This document shows positions 17,758 to 26,563 of a stretch of DNA of 64,000 nucleotides, piece by piece. Below the pieces are notes generated by a model, which was not told the origin of the DNA, made no database searches, and was given only the letters and a program-made list of their open reading frames with translations. Origin of the DNA: Paraburkholderia franconis (GTDB lineage Bacteria > Pseudomonadota > Gammaproteobacteria > Burkholderiales > Burkholderiaceae); assembly GCF_009362735.1 (NCBI RefSeq), contig NZ_WHNP01000032.1:1-64000 (forward strand), given 5' to 3'. Each line of letters starts with the position of its first letter. The stretch's first letter is position 1. The position numbers and the translations under genes are program-made.

Positions 17758-18153
17758 ATGGACCAACCTCTGAAATTGGACCTTCGGGCGAGAGCCGAAT
17801 TGCTTGCCTTTCTGGTTGAGTCTCAACTTCTGGCAAGGTTCGTTAGTGGCGATTGGCTCACTATCGGGAACGTCGTCGAATTGGAACGAATCTGGCTCGC
17901 CGCAAATGGAGGCGACGCAGACTGGCTTCAGCGGGTGTCAATCTCAAGCTGGTCGCAGACGCTTGCTGAACGCGCCGAGGTGAATTTGCCGGTGGTGCTC
18001 GGCGACGAGTCGGCCGCGGCTTCTGAAAATCCCCGACTCGACTTCCGCGCTACGTTCGTGCGAGCGGTCTATGACATGTGTCTGGACCATCTCGTGGAGA
18101 TGGGCTGGTTCATGAATGGCACACTGCGCTCACACGACGGCGAAGCACCGTGA
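17758..18153 (+). CDS. Hypothetical protein, 131 residues
   Basis: The frame begins MDQPLKLDLRARAELLAFLV and is soluble and mildly acidic, with Trp-rich helices (DADWLQRVSISSWSQTLAER). There is no signal peptide or known motif. An AAGGAG site lies about 13 bp before ATG 17758, rather far; an upstream in-frame ATG (17677) has no RBS. Together with 17377-17644 and 18410-18619 it forms a run of short unknown genes on the same strand. Confidence 0.6.
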   Translation: MDQPLKLDLRARAELLAFLVESQLLARFVSGDWLTIGNVVELERIWLAANGGDADWLQRVSISSWSQTLAERAEVNLPVVLGDESAAASENPRLDFRATFVRAVYDMCLDHLVEMGWFMNGTLRSHDGEAP

Positions 18154-18409
18154 GGAAGGTCATCTCATGCTTGCTTGCCGGGGCGCCGGAGGAGGAAGAG
18201 GGGTAGATGTCCTCTTCTGCGTCGGGCATCCACTATCCGGCGAGCTACGAGCGCCGCAGCGGTCTGCATCAAGGCATCCAGGTTTGCCAGTTTGCTGAAA
18301 ATTGCGCTTTACGTGAGTGATTTTCGCGCAGTGGTTCGCGCCACATACCGATAGGTCTGCGTGGGGCAGCGGCGTTAGCCGGTACTCGCTCCGGCCGAGG
18401 TGGTTGTCG

Positions 18410-18619
18410 ATGGAGCAAATCTTCGTTTCCCGGGCCAGCGCGATTCAACGACTTCTCGAGAGACGGCGGGATCTCATGTCCGAGATCGAATGCAACCCGT
18501 CCCGTGCGCACGCTATTGCGGATGTCGAGCAGCTTCTGCTTGACGTCAGAGCCGGCCGACTGAATGTGTTCCAGTTCACCGACGGCATGGGGCAGATATG
18601 CCGCCTTTTCATTCTGTAG
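18410..18619 (+). CDS. Small hypothetical protein, 69 residues
   Basis: MEQIFVSRASAIQRLLERRR followed by an alternating charged helix and a C-terminal GQICRLFIL. It is probably a small helical protein. An upstream start at 18317 would add 31 less convincing residues. The RBS (GAGG about 11 bp before) is acceptable. No function can be assigned. Confidence 0.45.
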   Translation: MEQIFVSRASAIQRLLERRRDLMSEIECNPSRAHAIADVEQLLLDVRAGRLNVFQFTDGMGQICRLFIL

Positions 18620-19010
18620 ATGCGGCGCGCGAGTAGAGGCTCCGATTCGCTCTCGCAAGAGAGCAGCCGAGGATACCGCTCGTAGGCGACGCATCGCATT
18701 GGTCATTGATGCCAGGCGGCCAAATGCTCTAAAGTCATCTCCGGGAACACCGGAGCGGGGGGAACACCCTCCTGCAGCCGTCGCCGTGGCGAAAGAAGAA
18801 GTGTGTGAATTGCTCACCGTCGTGCGTAGTCTCAACGCACACATAGCGCTTTCCGCCCGAGACCGTACGGCCAAACGCGTGGAGCGGCCCCCTGAATCGC
18901 CGGACAGAATCCCCGGAAGCTCGAACCGAAGGCGCTTGCAGTCAGGATGGCAGCGACAGCCACATGCGAGCAATGCAGTTCCGTTCAACTGCACCTGAAA
19001 AAATTTCACT
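18620..19010. other. 391-bp region before the LysR gene
   Basis: Contains only a compositionally odd plus-strand frame (18564-18998) and its antisense partner, neither with motifs. It probably carries the promoter of the LysR gene, but no clear operator was found. Confidence 0.35.
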
Positions 19011-19928
19011 ATGCGCATCCCACCACTAAAGGCGATCATCGCCTTCGAATGCATCGCCAGAACCAGGAGCGTCAACCGGGCAGCAGAGGAGCTTGGCCTC
19101 ACCGCGTCAGCAGTGAGCCATCAGTTGAGCAATCTCGAGTCGATCATCGGTCAACCGTTGTTTCAACGAACCGGGCGCGGCCTCGTCCTCACGCCCACAG
19201 GCGAGCGCTACCTGTCTGATGTAACGGGTTCGCTGGCAGATCTCAGCCGCGCGACGGAGCGGGCGTCGAGCCGCAAGGAGGTCGACATCCTGCGAGTGCA
19301 TTCAAGCCCGAGCTTTGGCCTCATGTGGCTGATGCCGCGACTGGCTTCATTCCAGGAGGCGAATGGCGACATCCAGTTGAACCTCGCGTGCTCTTACGAG
19401 AACGTCTCGTTTTCGAACGGCTACTACGACATCGATATTCGTCACGGATACGGCGAGTGGAGCAATGTCGAAGTGAAAACTGTCAGGGGCGAGTTCATCG
19501 CGCCGTTGGCCTCGCCGAAGTACCTGGAACAACACCCGGTAAAGACACCCGAAGACCTTCTTGCGCACCGGCTCATTTATTCCGAGGCGCCGCTAGTCCA
19601 GTGGCGTCAATGGTTTGGACGCCTCGGCGTGACGGGCGCACAAAAGACCTTTGATTTCTCATTCGACCGTTCATATATGTCTATCGAGACGGCGGCGCTG
19701 GGACTCGGCATCGCACTGGAGAGCTTGATGCTGGCGTCGGTCAAGGTCCGGGAAGGCGCGCTGGTTCCAGTCTTCGACGATGCGCATTCAGTCGAGGTCG
19801 GTGCTCATCATCTTGTTTACCCGAGCCAGAACGCGGACTTGCCAAGGGTCGCCAGGTTCCTTGCATGGATTGAGCAAGAGATTGAACGCAGCACGCCCCG
19901 CGTGTCAGGGAAATCCCGGGCTAGCTGA
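19011..19928 (+). CDS. LysR-family regulator (GcvA-like)
   Basis: A 305-residue regulator. The N-terminal wHTH (about 5-65) reads LKAIIAFECIARTRSVNRAA followed by ELGLTASAVSHQLSNLE, and the substrate-binding domain (about 93-295) includes DIRHGYGEW and the TAALGLGIALE pocket strand typical of GcvA-type proteins. It is codirectional with, not divergent from, the SDR-MFS-transketolase genes 97 bp downstream. It probably controls them, although LysR genes more often diverge from their targets. The effector is unknown. Confidence 0.9.
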   Translation: MRIPPLKAIIAFECIARTRSVNRAAEELGLTASAVSHQLSNLESIIGQPLFQRTGRGLVLTPTGERYLSDVTGSLADLSRATERASSRKEVDILRVHSSPSFGLMWLMPRLASFQEANGDIQLNLACSYENVSFSNGYYDIDIRHGYGEWSNVEVKTVRGEFIAPLASPKYLEQHPVKTPEDLLAHRLIYSEAPLVQWRQWFGRLGVTGAQKTFDFSFDRSYMSIETAALGLGIALESLMLASVKVREGALVPVFDDAHSVEVGAHHLVYPSQNADLPRVARFLAWIEQEIERSTPRVSGKSRAS

Positions 19929-20025
19929 AATTTTCTCAGCACGAGTTGAGGAAAACTGCGTTGATGGACAGGTCGCTGACGGAGAAACTTCCGCCTACAC
20001 CTAGTTCATCAACGGAGACATCAGC

Positions 20026-20775
20026 ATGTTGCTCGAGAATCAAGTGGTCATCATCACGGGCGCGGCATCGGCGCGCGGCATCGGCAAAGCGACGGCAAAA
20101 GCGATGGCCGCGCAGGGCGCCCGCGTCGCCATCCTGGACCTGAAACAAGCCGACGCGGAAAGCGCGGCGCGCGATCTGGGTGACGGACACCTTGGTCTGG
20201 CGTGCGATGTCACCGACAAGGAAGCATGCGTGAACGCCGCGAATGCCGTCGTGCAGAAATACGGCCGCATCGATGCGCTCGTGAACAATGCAGGCATCAC
20301 CCAGCCCATCAAGACACTCGAAATTGGCCGCGATAACTTCGACGCGGTGATGGGTGTCAGTTTGCTCGGCACGCTGTACATGTCGCAAGCGGTGATTCCG
20401 CAAATGAAGAAGCAGCGAAACGGGAGTATTGTGTGCATGTCGTCTGTCTCCGCGCAACGCGGCGGCGGCATCTTCGGCGGCCCGCACTACAGCGCGGCTA
20501 AAGCGGGCGTACTCGGGCTTGCCAAGGCAATGGCGCGCGAGTTCGGCGCCGATCATATCCGCGTGAACTCAATCACGCCGGGTCTCATTCAGACGGACAT
20601 CACGGGCGACAAGCTGACGCCGGAAATGCGCGCCGACATCATCAAGGGCATTCCGCTTGGACGCCTGGGTGAAGCCAACGATATCGCCAACGCGTGCCTG
20701 TTCCTGGCAAGCAGTCTGTCGACCTACCTCACGGGCATCACGCTCGATATCAACGGCGGCATGCTGATTCATTGA
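20026..20775 (+). CDS. SDR-family oxidoreductase (sugar/polyol type)
   Basis: A 249-residue FabG-like SDR with TGAASARGIG (11-20), Asp38 suggesting NAD+, NNAG (87-90), and Ser140, Tyr155 and Lys159 (YSAAK). The C-terminus LDINGGMLIH is usual for the family. It is the first gene of a cluster with an MFS permease and a two-subunit transketolase. It probably oxidises an imported polyol or sugar acid to the ketose or keto-acid that the transketolase then cleaves. Confidence 0.9.
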   Translation: MLLENQVVIITGAASARGIGKATAKAMAAQGARVAILDLKQADAESAARDLGDGHLGLACDVTDKEACVNAANAVVQKYGRIDALVNNAGITQPIKTLEIGRDNFDAVMGVSLLGTLYMSQAVIPQMKKQRNGSIVCMSSVSAQRGGGIFGGPHYSAAKAGVLGLAKAMAREFGADHIRVNSITPGLIQTDITGDKLTPEMRADIIKGIPLGRLGEANDIANACLFLASSLSTYLTGITLDINGGMLIH

Positions 20776-20919
20776 CGTTGAAGTCGCGTGCGCTTCGCAA
20801 CGACGCGCACGCTCCCGGCGCACCCGAAACACGCAGGGCGTCGCGCCGCTGAGAAGGTCCACAAGCTTGCGGTCAGGCGAACCAGCGATGACATGCGTCT
20901 GACCAACAGGAGACAACCC

Positions 20920-22248
20920 ATGAAACCCAAAATGACCTCGCCCATGATCGGCGCAGACCTGTCCGTGACCGACGACGTCGTCAGCTTCGAAGCAAGAACC
21001 TATGCCAAAGTGGCGCGCCGTCTGATTCCTTTTCTGATGCTGTGCTACCTCGGGGCGTATCTCGACCGCGTCAACGTAGGTTTCGCGAAGCTTCAGATGC
21101 TCAATGATCTGCGCTTCTCGGAAACGGTGTACGGCATCGGCGCGGGCATCTTCTTTCTCGGCTATTTCCTCTTCGAAGTGCCGAGTAATGTCATCCTTCA
21201 CAAGGTCGGCGCGCGCAACTGGCTCGCGCGCATCATGCTGACCTGGGCGCTGATTTCGGCGAGCTTCGTGTTCGTCAAATCACCAACCTTGTTCTATATC
21301 TTGCGTTTCCTCCTTGGCGTCGCGGAAGCGGGCTTCGCTCCCGGCGTGATTCTGTATCTCACGTACTGGTTTCCCGCGGCACGACGCGCCAAGGCGCTCT
21401 CGATGTTCTTCATGGCGATTCCGCTTGCGGGCATCGTAGGCGGGCCGCTTTCGGGCTGGATCATGCATTCGTTCTAGGGTTTGCACGGTCTCGCAGGATG
21501 GAAATGGCTCTTCATGCTCGAAGCGCTGCCGTCGCTTGTCCTTGGCTTTGCCATCATTCTCTATCTCGACAACGGCATTGCGGGCGCGAAGTGGCTTGCC
21601 GACGACGAGAAGTCCTTGCTCAAGCGCAACGTTGAGAGGGACCGCACGCAGACCACTGAGCACATGTCGATTCGTGCGTTCGTCGCCGACCGCCGCCTGT
21701 GGCTGATGGCTGCAATCTACTTCTGCGTCGTGCTGGGCCAATACGGACTCACATTCTGGTTGCCGACCATCATTCGGCGCACGGGTGTGGCAGACCCCCT
21801 TTGGGTGGGCATCTTGACCGCGATTCCGTACATCTGCGCCATCATCGCGCTGCCACTGCTTGGAAGCAGCGCCGACAAACGCCGCGAACGCCGACTGCAC
21901 CTCGCCATTCCGTTGCTCGTCTCTGCCGCCGGCTTCGCTACCTTGCCGATGCTTGGCAGCGTGGGCGCGTCGATTGTCTGCGTGAGCGTTGCGGCTGCGG
22001 GCATTCTTGCATCGTCATCGCTCTTCTGGGCGCTGCCTACTGCAGTCCTTGGCGGCATGTCGGCCGCGGCGGGCATCGCCGCCGTCAACTGCTTCGCCAA
22101 TCTTGCGGGGTTCTTCTCGCCTGCGATCGTGGGCTGGTTGAACGACTTCACAGGCAAGTCCACTGCGGGCCTCATCTTTATCTCAGCGTCTGTGGTGCTT
22201 GGCGCGGTGCTGGTGTTTTTCGTTCCCGCCAAGACCGTCAATCGCTGA
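20920..22248 (+). pseudogene. MFS transporter (ACS/phthalate-permease type) interrupted by an in-frame TAG
   Basis: Two frames in the same register form one 12-helix permease. The first runs from MKPKMTSPMIGADLSVTDD to the end of helix 5-6 (LSGWIMHSF), where TAG occurs at 21475-21477. Reading continues unbroken with GLHGLAGWKWLFMLEALPSL to the normal C-terminus. AGGAG precedes ATG 20920. A single base change explains the stop. Transporters of this family carry organic anions or sugar acids, so loss would block uptake for this cluster unless the stop is suppressed or is an error. Its flanking genes are intact. Confidence 0.85.
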
Positions 22249-22275
22249 ACCAAGTTCTTTTCTGGAGACACGCAA

Positions 22276-23127
22276 ATGAGTACTCCCGTCATCGAGGATG
22301 TGACGCTCGCCGAGCGCGCGTATCGCATCCGACGCAATGCCCTTCTGATGGGCGAAGTGCAAGGTCAAGGCTATATCGGGCAAGCGCTCGACATCGCGGA
22401 CGTGCTGGCCGTCTCGTACTTCGGCGCAATGAACTACCGTCCCGCCGATCCCGATTGGGAAGGCCGCGACCGCTTCCTGCTGTCGAACGGCCACTACGCG
22501 ATCGCGCTCTACGCAGCGTTGTTCGAAGCCGGCATTCTTCCTCAGGAAGAACTCGAGACCTATGGCAGCGACGACAGCCGCCTGCCAATGTCCGGCATGG
22601 CGAGCTACACGCCCGGCATGGAGATGTCCGGCGGCTCTCTTGGCCAGGGATTGACGATCGCGGTGGGCCGTTGCCTGGGCCTGAAGCGAAAGGGCTCGAA
22701 GTCATTCGTCTACACGCTGTTCTCCGATGGCGAACTCGACGAAGGGGCAATCTGGGAAGGCCTGATGTCGGCGGCCCACTGGAAGCTCGACAACCTCATT
22801 GCAATGATCGACGTGAACAATCAGCAAGCCGATGGCCCGTCGACGCAAATCATGGCCTTCGAGCCATTGGTGCCGAAGCTCGAAGCATTCGGCTGGTATG
22901 TGCAGCGGGTGAACGGCAATGATATCGACGCGGTGAAGCAGGCGTTCGACAACGCACGAAACCTGAAGGACGCGAAGCCGCGCATCATCGTCTTCGACAC
23001 GAAGATGGGATGTGGCGTGCCGTTCCTCGAGGAGCGCGAGAGGAATCACTTTATTCGCGTCGACCCACACGAGTGGAAGCTGGCGCTCGAAGCACTTGAT
23101 GAGACTTTCGCAGGGAGAAAAGCATGA
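22276..23127 (+). CDS. Transketolase-like N-terminal subunit
   Basis: A 283-residue thiamine-diphosphate-binding half of a split transketolase. Visible motifs are LSNGHYAIALYAALFEAG, GGSLGQGLTIAVG and the ThDP/Mg motif SDGELDEGAIWEG ending in VNNQQ. It needs the C-terminal partner that follows; the stop and start overlap (ATGA), so the two are made together. Split transketolases act in several sugar catabolic routes (for example apulose-phosphate or sulfofructose transketolases). No matching kinase is nearby, so the substrate remains open. Confidence 0.92.
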   Translation: MSTPVIEDVTLAERAYRIRRNALLMGEVQGQGYIGQALDIADVLAVSYFGAMNYRPADPDWEGRDRFLLSNGHYAIALYAALFEAGILPQEELETYGSDDSRLPMSGMASYTPGMEMSGGSLGQGLTIAVGRCLGLKRKGSKSFVYTLFSDGELDEGAIWEGLMSAAHWKLDNLIAMIDVNNQQADGPSTQIMAFEPLVPKLEAFGWYVQRVNGNDIDAVKQAFDNARNLKDAKPRIIVFDTKMGCGVPFLEERERNHFIRVDPHEWKLALEALDETFAGRKA

Positions 23128-24125
23128 GCTCGGTCATCGATAAAAAACCTCGCCTGAAGACATCGGCGATGATTGCGTCCATCGCCGGTGAAGGGCAGGT
23201 TACCCGGTCCGCACCATTCGGCCATGCACTGGTTGAGCTGGCTCGCACGAAAGCGAACGTCGTCGGCATGACGGCCGACCTCGGCAAGTACACCGACCTT
23301 CACATCTTCGCGAAAGAGTTTCCGGAGCGCTACTATCAGATGGGAATGGCCGAGCAGCTGCTGATGGGCGCGGCCGCTGGCTTCGCTCACGAAGGCGCGC
23401 AGCCGTTTGTCACCACCTATGCGGTGTTCGCGACGCGCCGTGCTTACGACTTCATTCACCAGACCATCGCTGAAGACGATCTGGATGTCAAAATCGTCTG
23501 TGCGCTGCCTGGGCTGACGACTGGTTACGGCCCAAGCCATCAGGCTGCCGAAGATCTGGCGCTGATGCGCGCGATGCCGAACATGACTGTCATCGACCCG
23601 TGCGATGCGCTGGACATCGAGCAGATGGTCCCCGCCATCGCTGCCCACAAGGGCCCGGTTTATGCGCGGTTGTTGCGCGGTAACGTACCTGCCGTGCTAG
23701 ACGAGTACAACTATCGATTCGAACTCGGCAAGGCCAGGATGCTCCGCGACGGCACCGACGTCCTCATCATTTCGTCCGGAATTATGACGATGCGCGCGCT
23801 CGAAACCGCGAAGGTACTCGAAGCGGATATGGTCGACGTCGCCGTGCTGCACGTACCGACCATCAAGCCGCTGGACACGGAGACAATCATTCGCGAAGCG
23901 AAGCGAACGGGTCGGATGGTCGTTGTCGCAGAGAATCATACGGTCATTGGCGGGCTTGGCGAGGCTGTGGCGACGACCTTGTTGAGCGAAGGCGCCGCTT
24001 GCGCATACAGGCAAATAGCACTGCCCGACGCGTTCCTCGATGCGGGTGCGCTGCCGACGCTGCATGACCGCTATGGCATTTCCACAAACGTGATGGCTAG
24101 CAACATCAAGAAGTGGCTGGCATAG
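23124..24125 (+). CDS. Transketolase-like C-terminal subunit
   Basis: A 333-residue partner with the pyrimidine-binding domain, including the catalytic-Glu region YQMGMAEQLLMGAAAGFAHEG, and the C-terminal transketolase domain (about 205-330; TDVLIISSGIMTMRALETA, VVAENHTVIGGLGEAVAT). It pairs with 22276-23127 to form the ThDP site at the subunit interface. A hairpin terminator follows. Confidence 0.92.
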   Translation: MSSVIDKKPRLKTSAMIASIAGEGQVTRSAPFGHALVELARTKANVVGMTADLGKYTDLHIFAKEFPERYYQMGMAEQLLMGAAAGFAHEGAQPFVTTYAVFATRRAYDFIHQTIAEDDLDVKIVCALPGLTTGYGPSHQAAEDLALMRAMPNMTVIDPCDALDIEQMVPAIAAHKGPVYARLLRGNVPAVLDEYNYRFELGKARMLRDGTDVLIISSGIMTMRALETAKVLEADMVDVAVLHVPTIKPLDTETIIREAKRTGRMVVVAENHTVIGGLGEAVATTLLSEGAACAYRQIALPDAFLDAGALPTLHDRYGISTNVMASNIKKWLA

Positions 24126-24151
24126 CAGGCGCAGGTTGCGCGCGAGAAGGC

Positions 24152-24180
24152 CCCCGGTTGCCACATAGCCGGGGTTCTTT
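24152..24180 (+). terminator. Terminator after the transketolase genes
   Basis: CCCCGG (24152-24157) pairs with CCGGGG (24169-24174), followed by TTCTTT. It lies 27 bp after the stop of the last gene. The short stem makes it moderately supported. Confidence 0.55.
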
Positions 24181-24265
24181 CAGACTGCGACTCGATTTGC
24201 CCTGTTCCCGGCTGGGTCCATGATCCGTTTGCTGACGGCGGCAGCCGCCATGCCGTCTGCTCATT

Positions 24266-24296
24266 GACCCGCGATACGGGTCGACCCGCTTTTTTC
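24266..24296. terminator. Second hairpin between convergent units
   Basis: GACCCG (24266-24271) pairs with CGGGTC (24277-24282), and the overlapping CGGGTCGACCCG (24277-24288) is a perfect palindrome. A run of six T follows at 24290-24295. It sits between the convergent transketolase and MFS genes and can end plus-strand transcription. Confidence 0.5.
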
Positions 24297-24308
24297 GCCG
24301 TCTTTGGC

Positions 24309-25613
24309 TTACTGCCTCGCTGCGATCCGCACGCGCGCGCCTGATCCGCTGCGCGCCGACGCGATAGACATGCCCAAGCCGAGCAAGGTCAGGCAGACGA
24401 CGGGCACCAGCATCGGGGCGCTCGCGTTGCCCGCGATCTTACCGACGTAAGGCATCAGGTTCTGCCCGAAGAAGCCGCCGAGATTGCCGATCGAATTGAT
24501 CGCCGCGATACTCGCCGCAGCGCGGGCACCTGTGAAGTAACGCGGAGGCAGCGACCAGAAGCACGGATACAGCAGCGGAATGCATGCGCCGCCCAGTACA
24601 AGCGCGGCGAACCGCAGCGGCAGGCCCGGCAGCACGAGACTTAGCGCGAAGCCGATTACGCCGACGCCCGCCACCATCGCCATCGCCTTGAGCACCATGC
24701 CCTCGCGTTTCAGTTTCGCTGGCAGCCACAGCAGAAGCAGCGCGGAGAGCATCCACGGAATCATGTTGAGCAGGCCGTTGAGCGACGAATGCGAGACGCC
24801 GCCGCTTTTAAGCAGCGTCGGCAGCCAGTACGTCACGCCATAGAGCGACGTGGACATCAGCATATAGCCGCACGCGAACATCAGCACGCGCCTGTCGACC
24901 AGCGCCCGCCACGGATGCTCCGCGATGGCTTGCGTCGGCGCCTCGCGACGCAGCGCTGTGATTATCAGGTCTTTCTCCTCGTCGGACAGGAACGGCGCGC
25001 GTTCGACTGACTCAGGCAGGAAACGCAACGCCACCAGTGCAACGACGATCGCGGGCGCTCCCGTCGCCATGAATACCCACTGCCAGCCGGCGAGGCCAAG
25101 GCTGCCGTCGAGTGACAGCAGCAAGCCGCCGGCGAGCGATCCGAGCATGTTGGCGAGCGCACTGCCCAGTGTGAAGAAGCCGAGCATGCGGGTGCGATGA
25201 CTCTGCGGAAACCATAGCGTCAGATAGAAAATCACGCCCGGATAGAAGCCGGCTTCCGCGACACCCAGCGCGAACCGGAAAACATAGAACAGTTCCATCG
25301 AACGTGTGAATGCCATCGCTACCGTGATGGCGCCCCACGTCACCATGATGCGCGCGAGCCACAGGCGCGCGCCGAAGCGATGCAGCGCGAGCGTGCTCGG
25401 CACTTCGAACAGCAGATAGCCGATGAAGAAAAGCGACGCGCCCAGGCCATACGACGCTTCCGACATTCCCAGTGCATGCACCATCTGCAACTTGGCGAAT
25501 CCGACGTTCTGCCTGTCGATGAAGGCGATAAGGAACATCACGATCAACAGCGGCATGAGCCGCCAGGCGATTTTCTTCACGACATCCTGCTCAGCGGTCT
25601 GGATTTGGCTCAC
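24309..25613 (-). CDS. MFS transporter, ACS family
   Basis: A 434-residue permease with about 12 hydrophobic helices. The helix 1-2 sequence IAFIDRQNVGFAKLQMVHAL and GVAEAGFYPGVIFYLTLWFP are typical of the anion:cation symporter family (phthalate, tartrate, galactonate permeases). It starts at GTG 25613-25611, with GGAGA well spaced upstream. It diverges from the GntR gene, with a matching 12-bp motif in the gap. The substrate is probably an aromatic or sugar-derived carboxylate. Confidence 0.92.
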   Translation of the reverse strand: MSQIQTAEQDVVKKIAWRLMPLLIVMFLIAFIDRQNVGFAKLQMVHALGMSEASYGLGASLFFIGYLLFEVPSTLALHRFGARLWLARIMVTWGAITVAMAFTRSMELFYVFRFALGVAEAGFYPGVIFYLTLWFPQSHRTRMLGFFTLGSALANMLGSLAGGLLLSLDGSLGLAGWQWVFMATGAPAIVVALVALRFLPESVERAPFLSDEEKDLIITALRREAPTQAIAEHPWRALVDRRVLMFACGYMLMSTSLYGVTYWLPTLLKSGGVSHSSLNGLLNMIPWMLSALLLLWLPAKLKREGMVLKAMAMVAGVGVIGFALSLVLPGLPLRFAALVLGGACIPLLYPCFWSLPPRYFTGARAAASIAAINSIGNLGGFFGQNLMPYVGKIAGNASAPMLVPVVCLTLLGLGMSIASARSGSGARVRIAARQ

Positions 25614-25632
25614 AACAGATCTCCGATATCAA

Positions 25633-25761
25633 TTCATATATATGTTTAGTTGAATATGATCTGGCAACAATCGGTAGAAACCCGTCGCTGTAGCAAACAC
25701 AAGCTTTCAAGGGTTATCCCCGATCTGACCAAAACGTGATTCATGAAATCATATAGATGAA
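25633..25761. promoter_or_regulatory. Divergent control region with paired 12-bp operators
   Basis: TTCATATATATG at 25633-25644 recurs in inverted orientation as CATATAGATGAA at 25750-25761, with 11 of 12 positions matching. One copy sits 20 bp before the MFS GTG and the other just before the GntR RBS. This AT-rich motif in GC-rich DNA is a good candidate for the GntR regulator's own operator pair, controlling both divergent genes. Confidence 0.5.
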
Positions 25762-25777
25762 TGTGATGGAGAAAACG

Positions 25778-26500
25778 ATGCATGCCGATGACCGGTTGCC
25801 GCGCTACCAGCGTTTGCGCGATGAAATGGTTGCCCTGATCGCGGCACGCCACTGGAAGCCCGGCGAAGCGATTCCCACCGAGCAGGCGCTCGCCAGAAGC
25901 TATGACGTGGCCGTCGGCACGGTCCGCAAAGCCGTGGACCTGCTCGTCGCGGAAGGCCTGCTCGAGCGTTTCCAGGGAAGAGGGACGTTCGTGCGTCGCG
26001 CGAGCTTCGACAGTTCGCTGTTTCGCTTCTTCCGCTTCCAGACGCGGCAGGGCGAACGGCGCATTCCGGAGAGCCGCATCTTGCGTCGCGAGGTTGTCGA
26101 TGCGCCCTCCGCGGTCGCCGCAACATTGCAGATATCGAGTAGCGCGCGCGTGATCCAGATGTCGCGCCTGCGTCTGATCGACGATGTGCCGATGCTGGCC
26201 GAAGAAATCTGGCTGCCCTACGTCCGTTTTGCCGCGTTTGCGCAGATGGATCTCAACGATGTCGGTGACCTGCTGTATCCCGTGTACGAGGCACAGTGCA
26301 ATCAGGTCGTGGCCTCCGCCACGGAAACACTGACCGTCGAAGCGATCGACCCGCTGCATGCACGGCTGTTGCGCATCGAACCGGGTACGCCCGCTGTCGT
26401 GATCGAGCGACTCGCGTATGGCTACGACAGGCAGCCGCTGGAATGGCGCCGCTCGCGCGGGCCCGCCAGCGAATTCATCTACCAGGCCGAGATCCGATAA
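25778..26500 (+). CDS. GntR-family regulator, HutC/UTRA type
   Basis: A 240-residue repressor-type protein. The N-terminal wHTH (about 8-72) contains IPTEQALARSYDVAVGTVRKA and ERFQGRGTFVRR. The UTRA effector domain (about 95-235) ends VIERLAYGYDRQPLEWRRSR. The third in-frame ATG is chosen because GGAGA lies 5 bp before it; the earlier ATG (25757) overlaps the putative operator. It probably controls both the divergent permease and the downstream permease-hydrolase pair. Confidence 0.9.
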   Translation: MHADDRLPRYQRLRDEMVALIAARHWKPGEAIPTEQALARSYDVAVGTVRKAVDLLVAEGLLERFQGRGTFVRRASFDSSLFRFFRFQTRQGERRIPESRILRREVVDAPSAVAATLQISSSARVIQMSRLRLIDDVPMLAEEIWLPYVRFAAFAQMDLNDVGDLLYPVYEAQCNQVVASATETLTVEAIDPLHARLLRIEPGTPAVVIERLAYGYDRQPLEWRRSRGPASEFIYQAEIR

Positions 26501-26563
26501 CTGTCGGCGGCCATCAGGAACACGTCGTTTCCCCTGCAGGAGCGGCGACCCAGGGAGACGGCA

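Noticed and set aside
18269..19102. 277-codon minus-strand ORF
   Set aside because: Antisense of the LysR upstream region and start; no recognisable domain.
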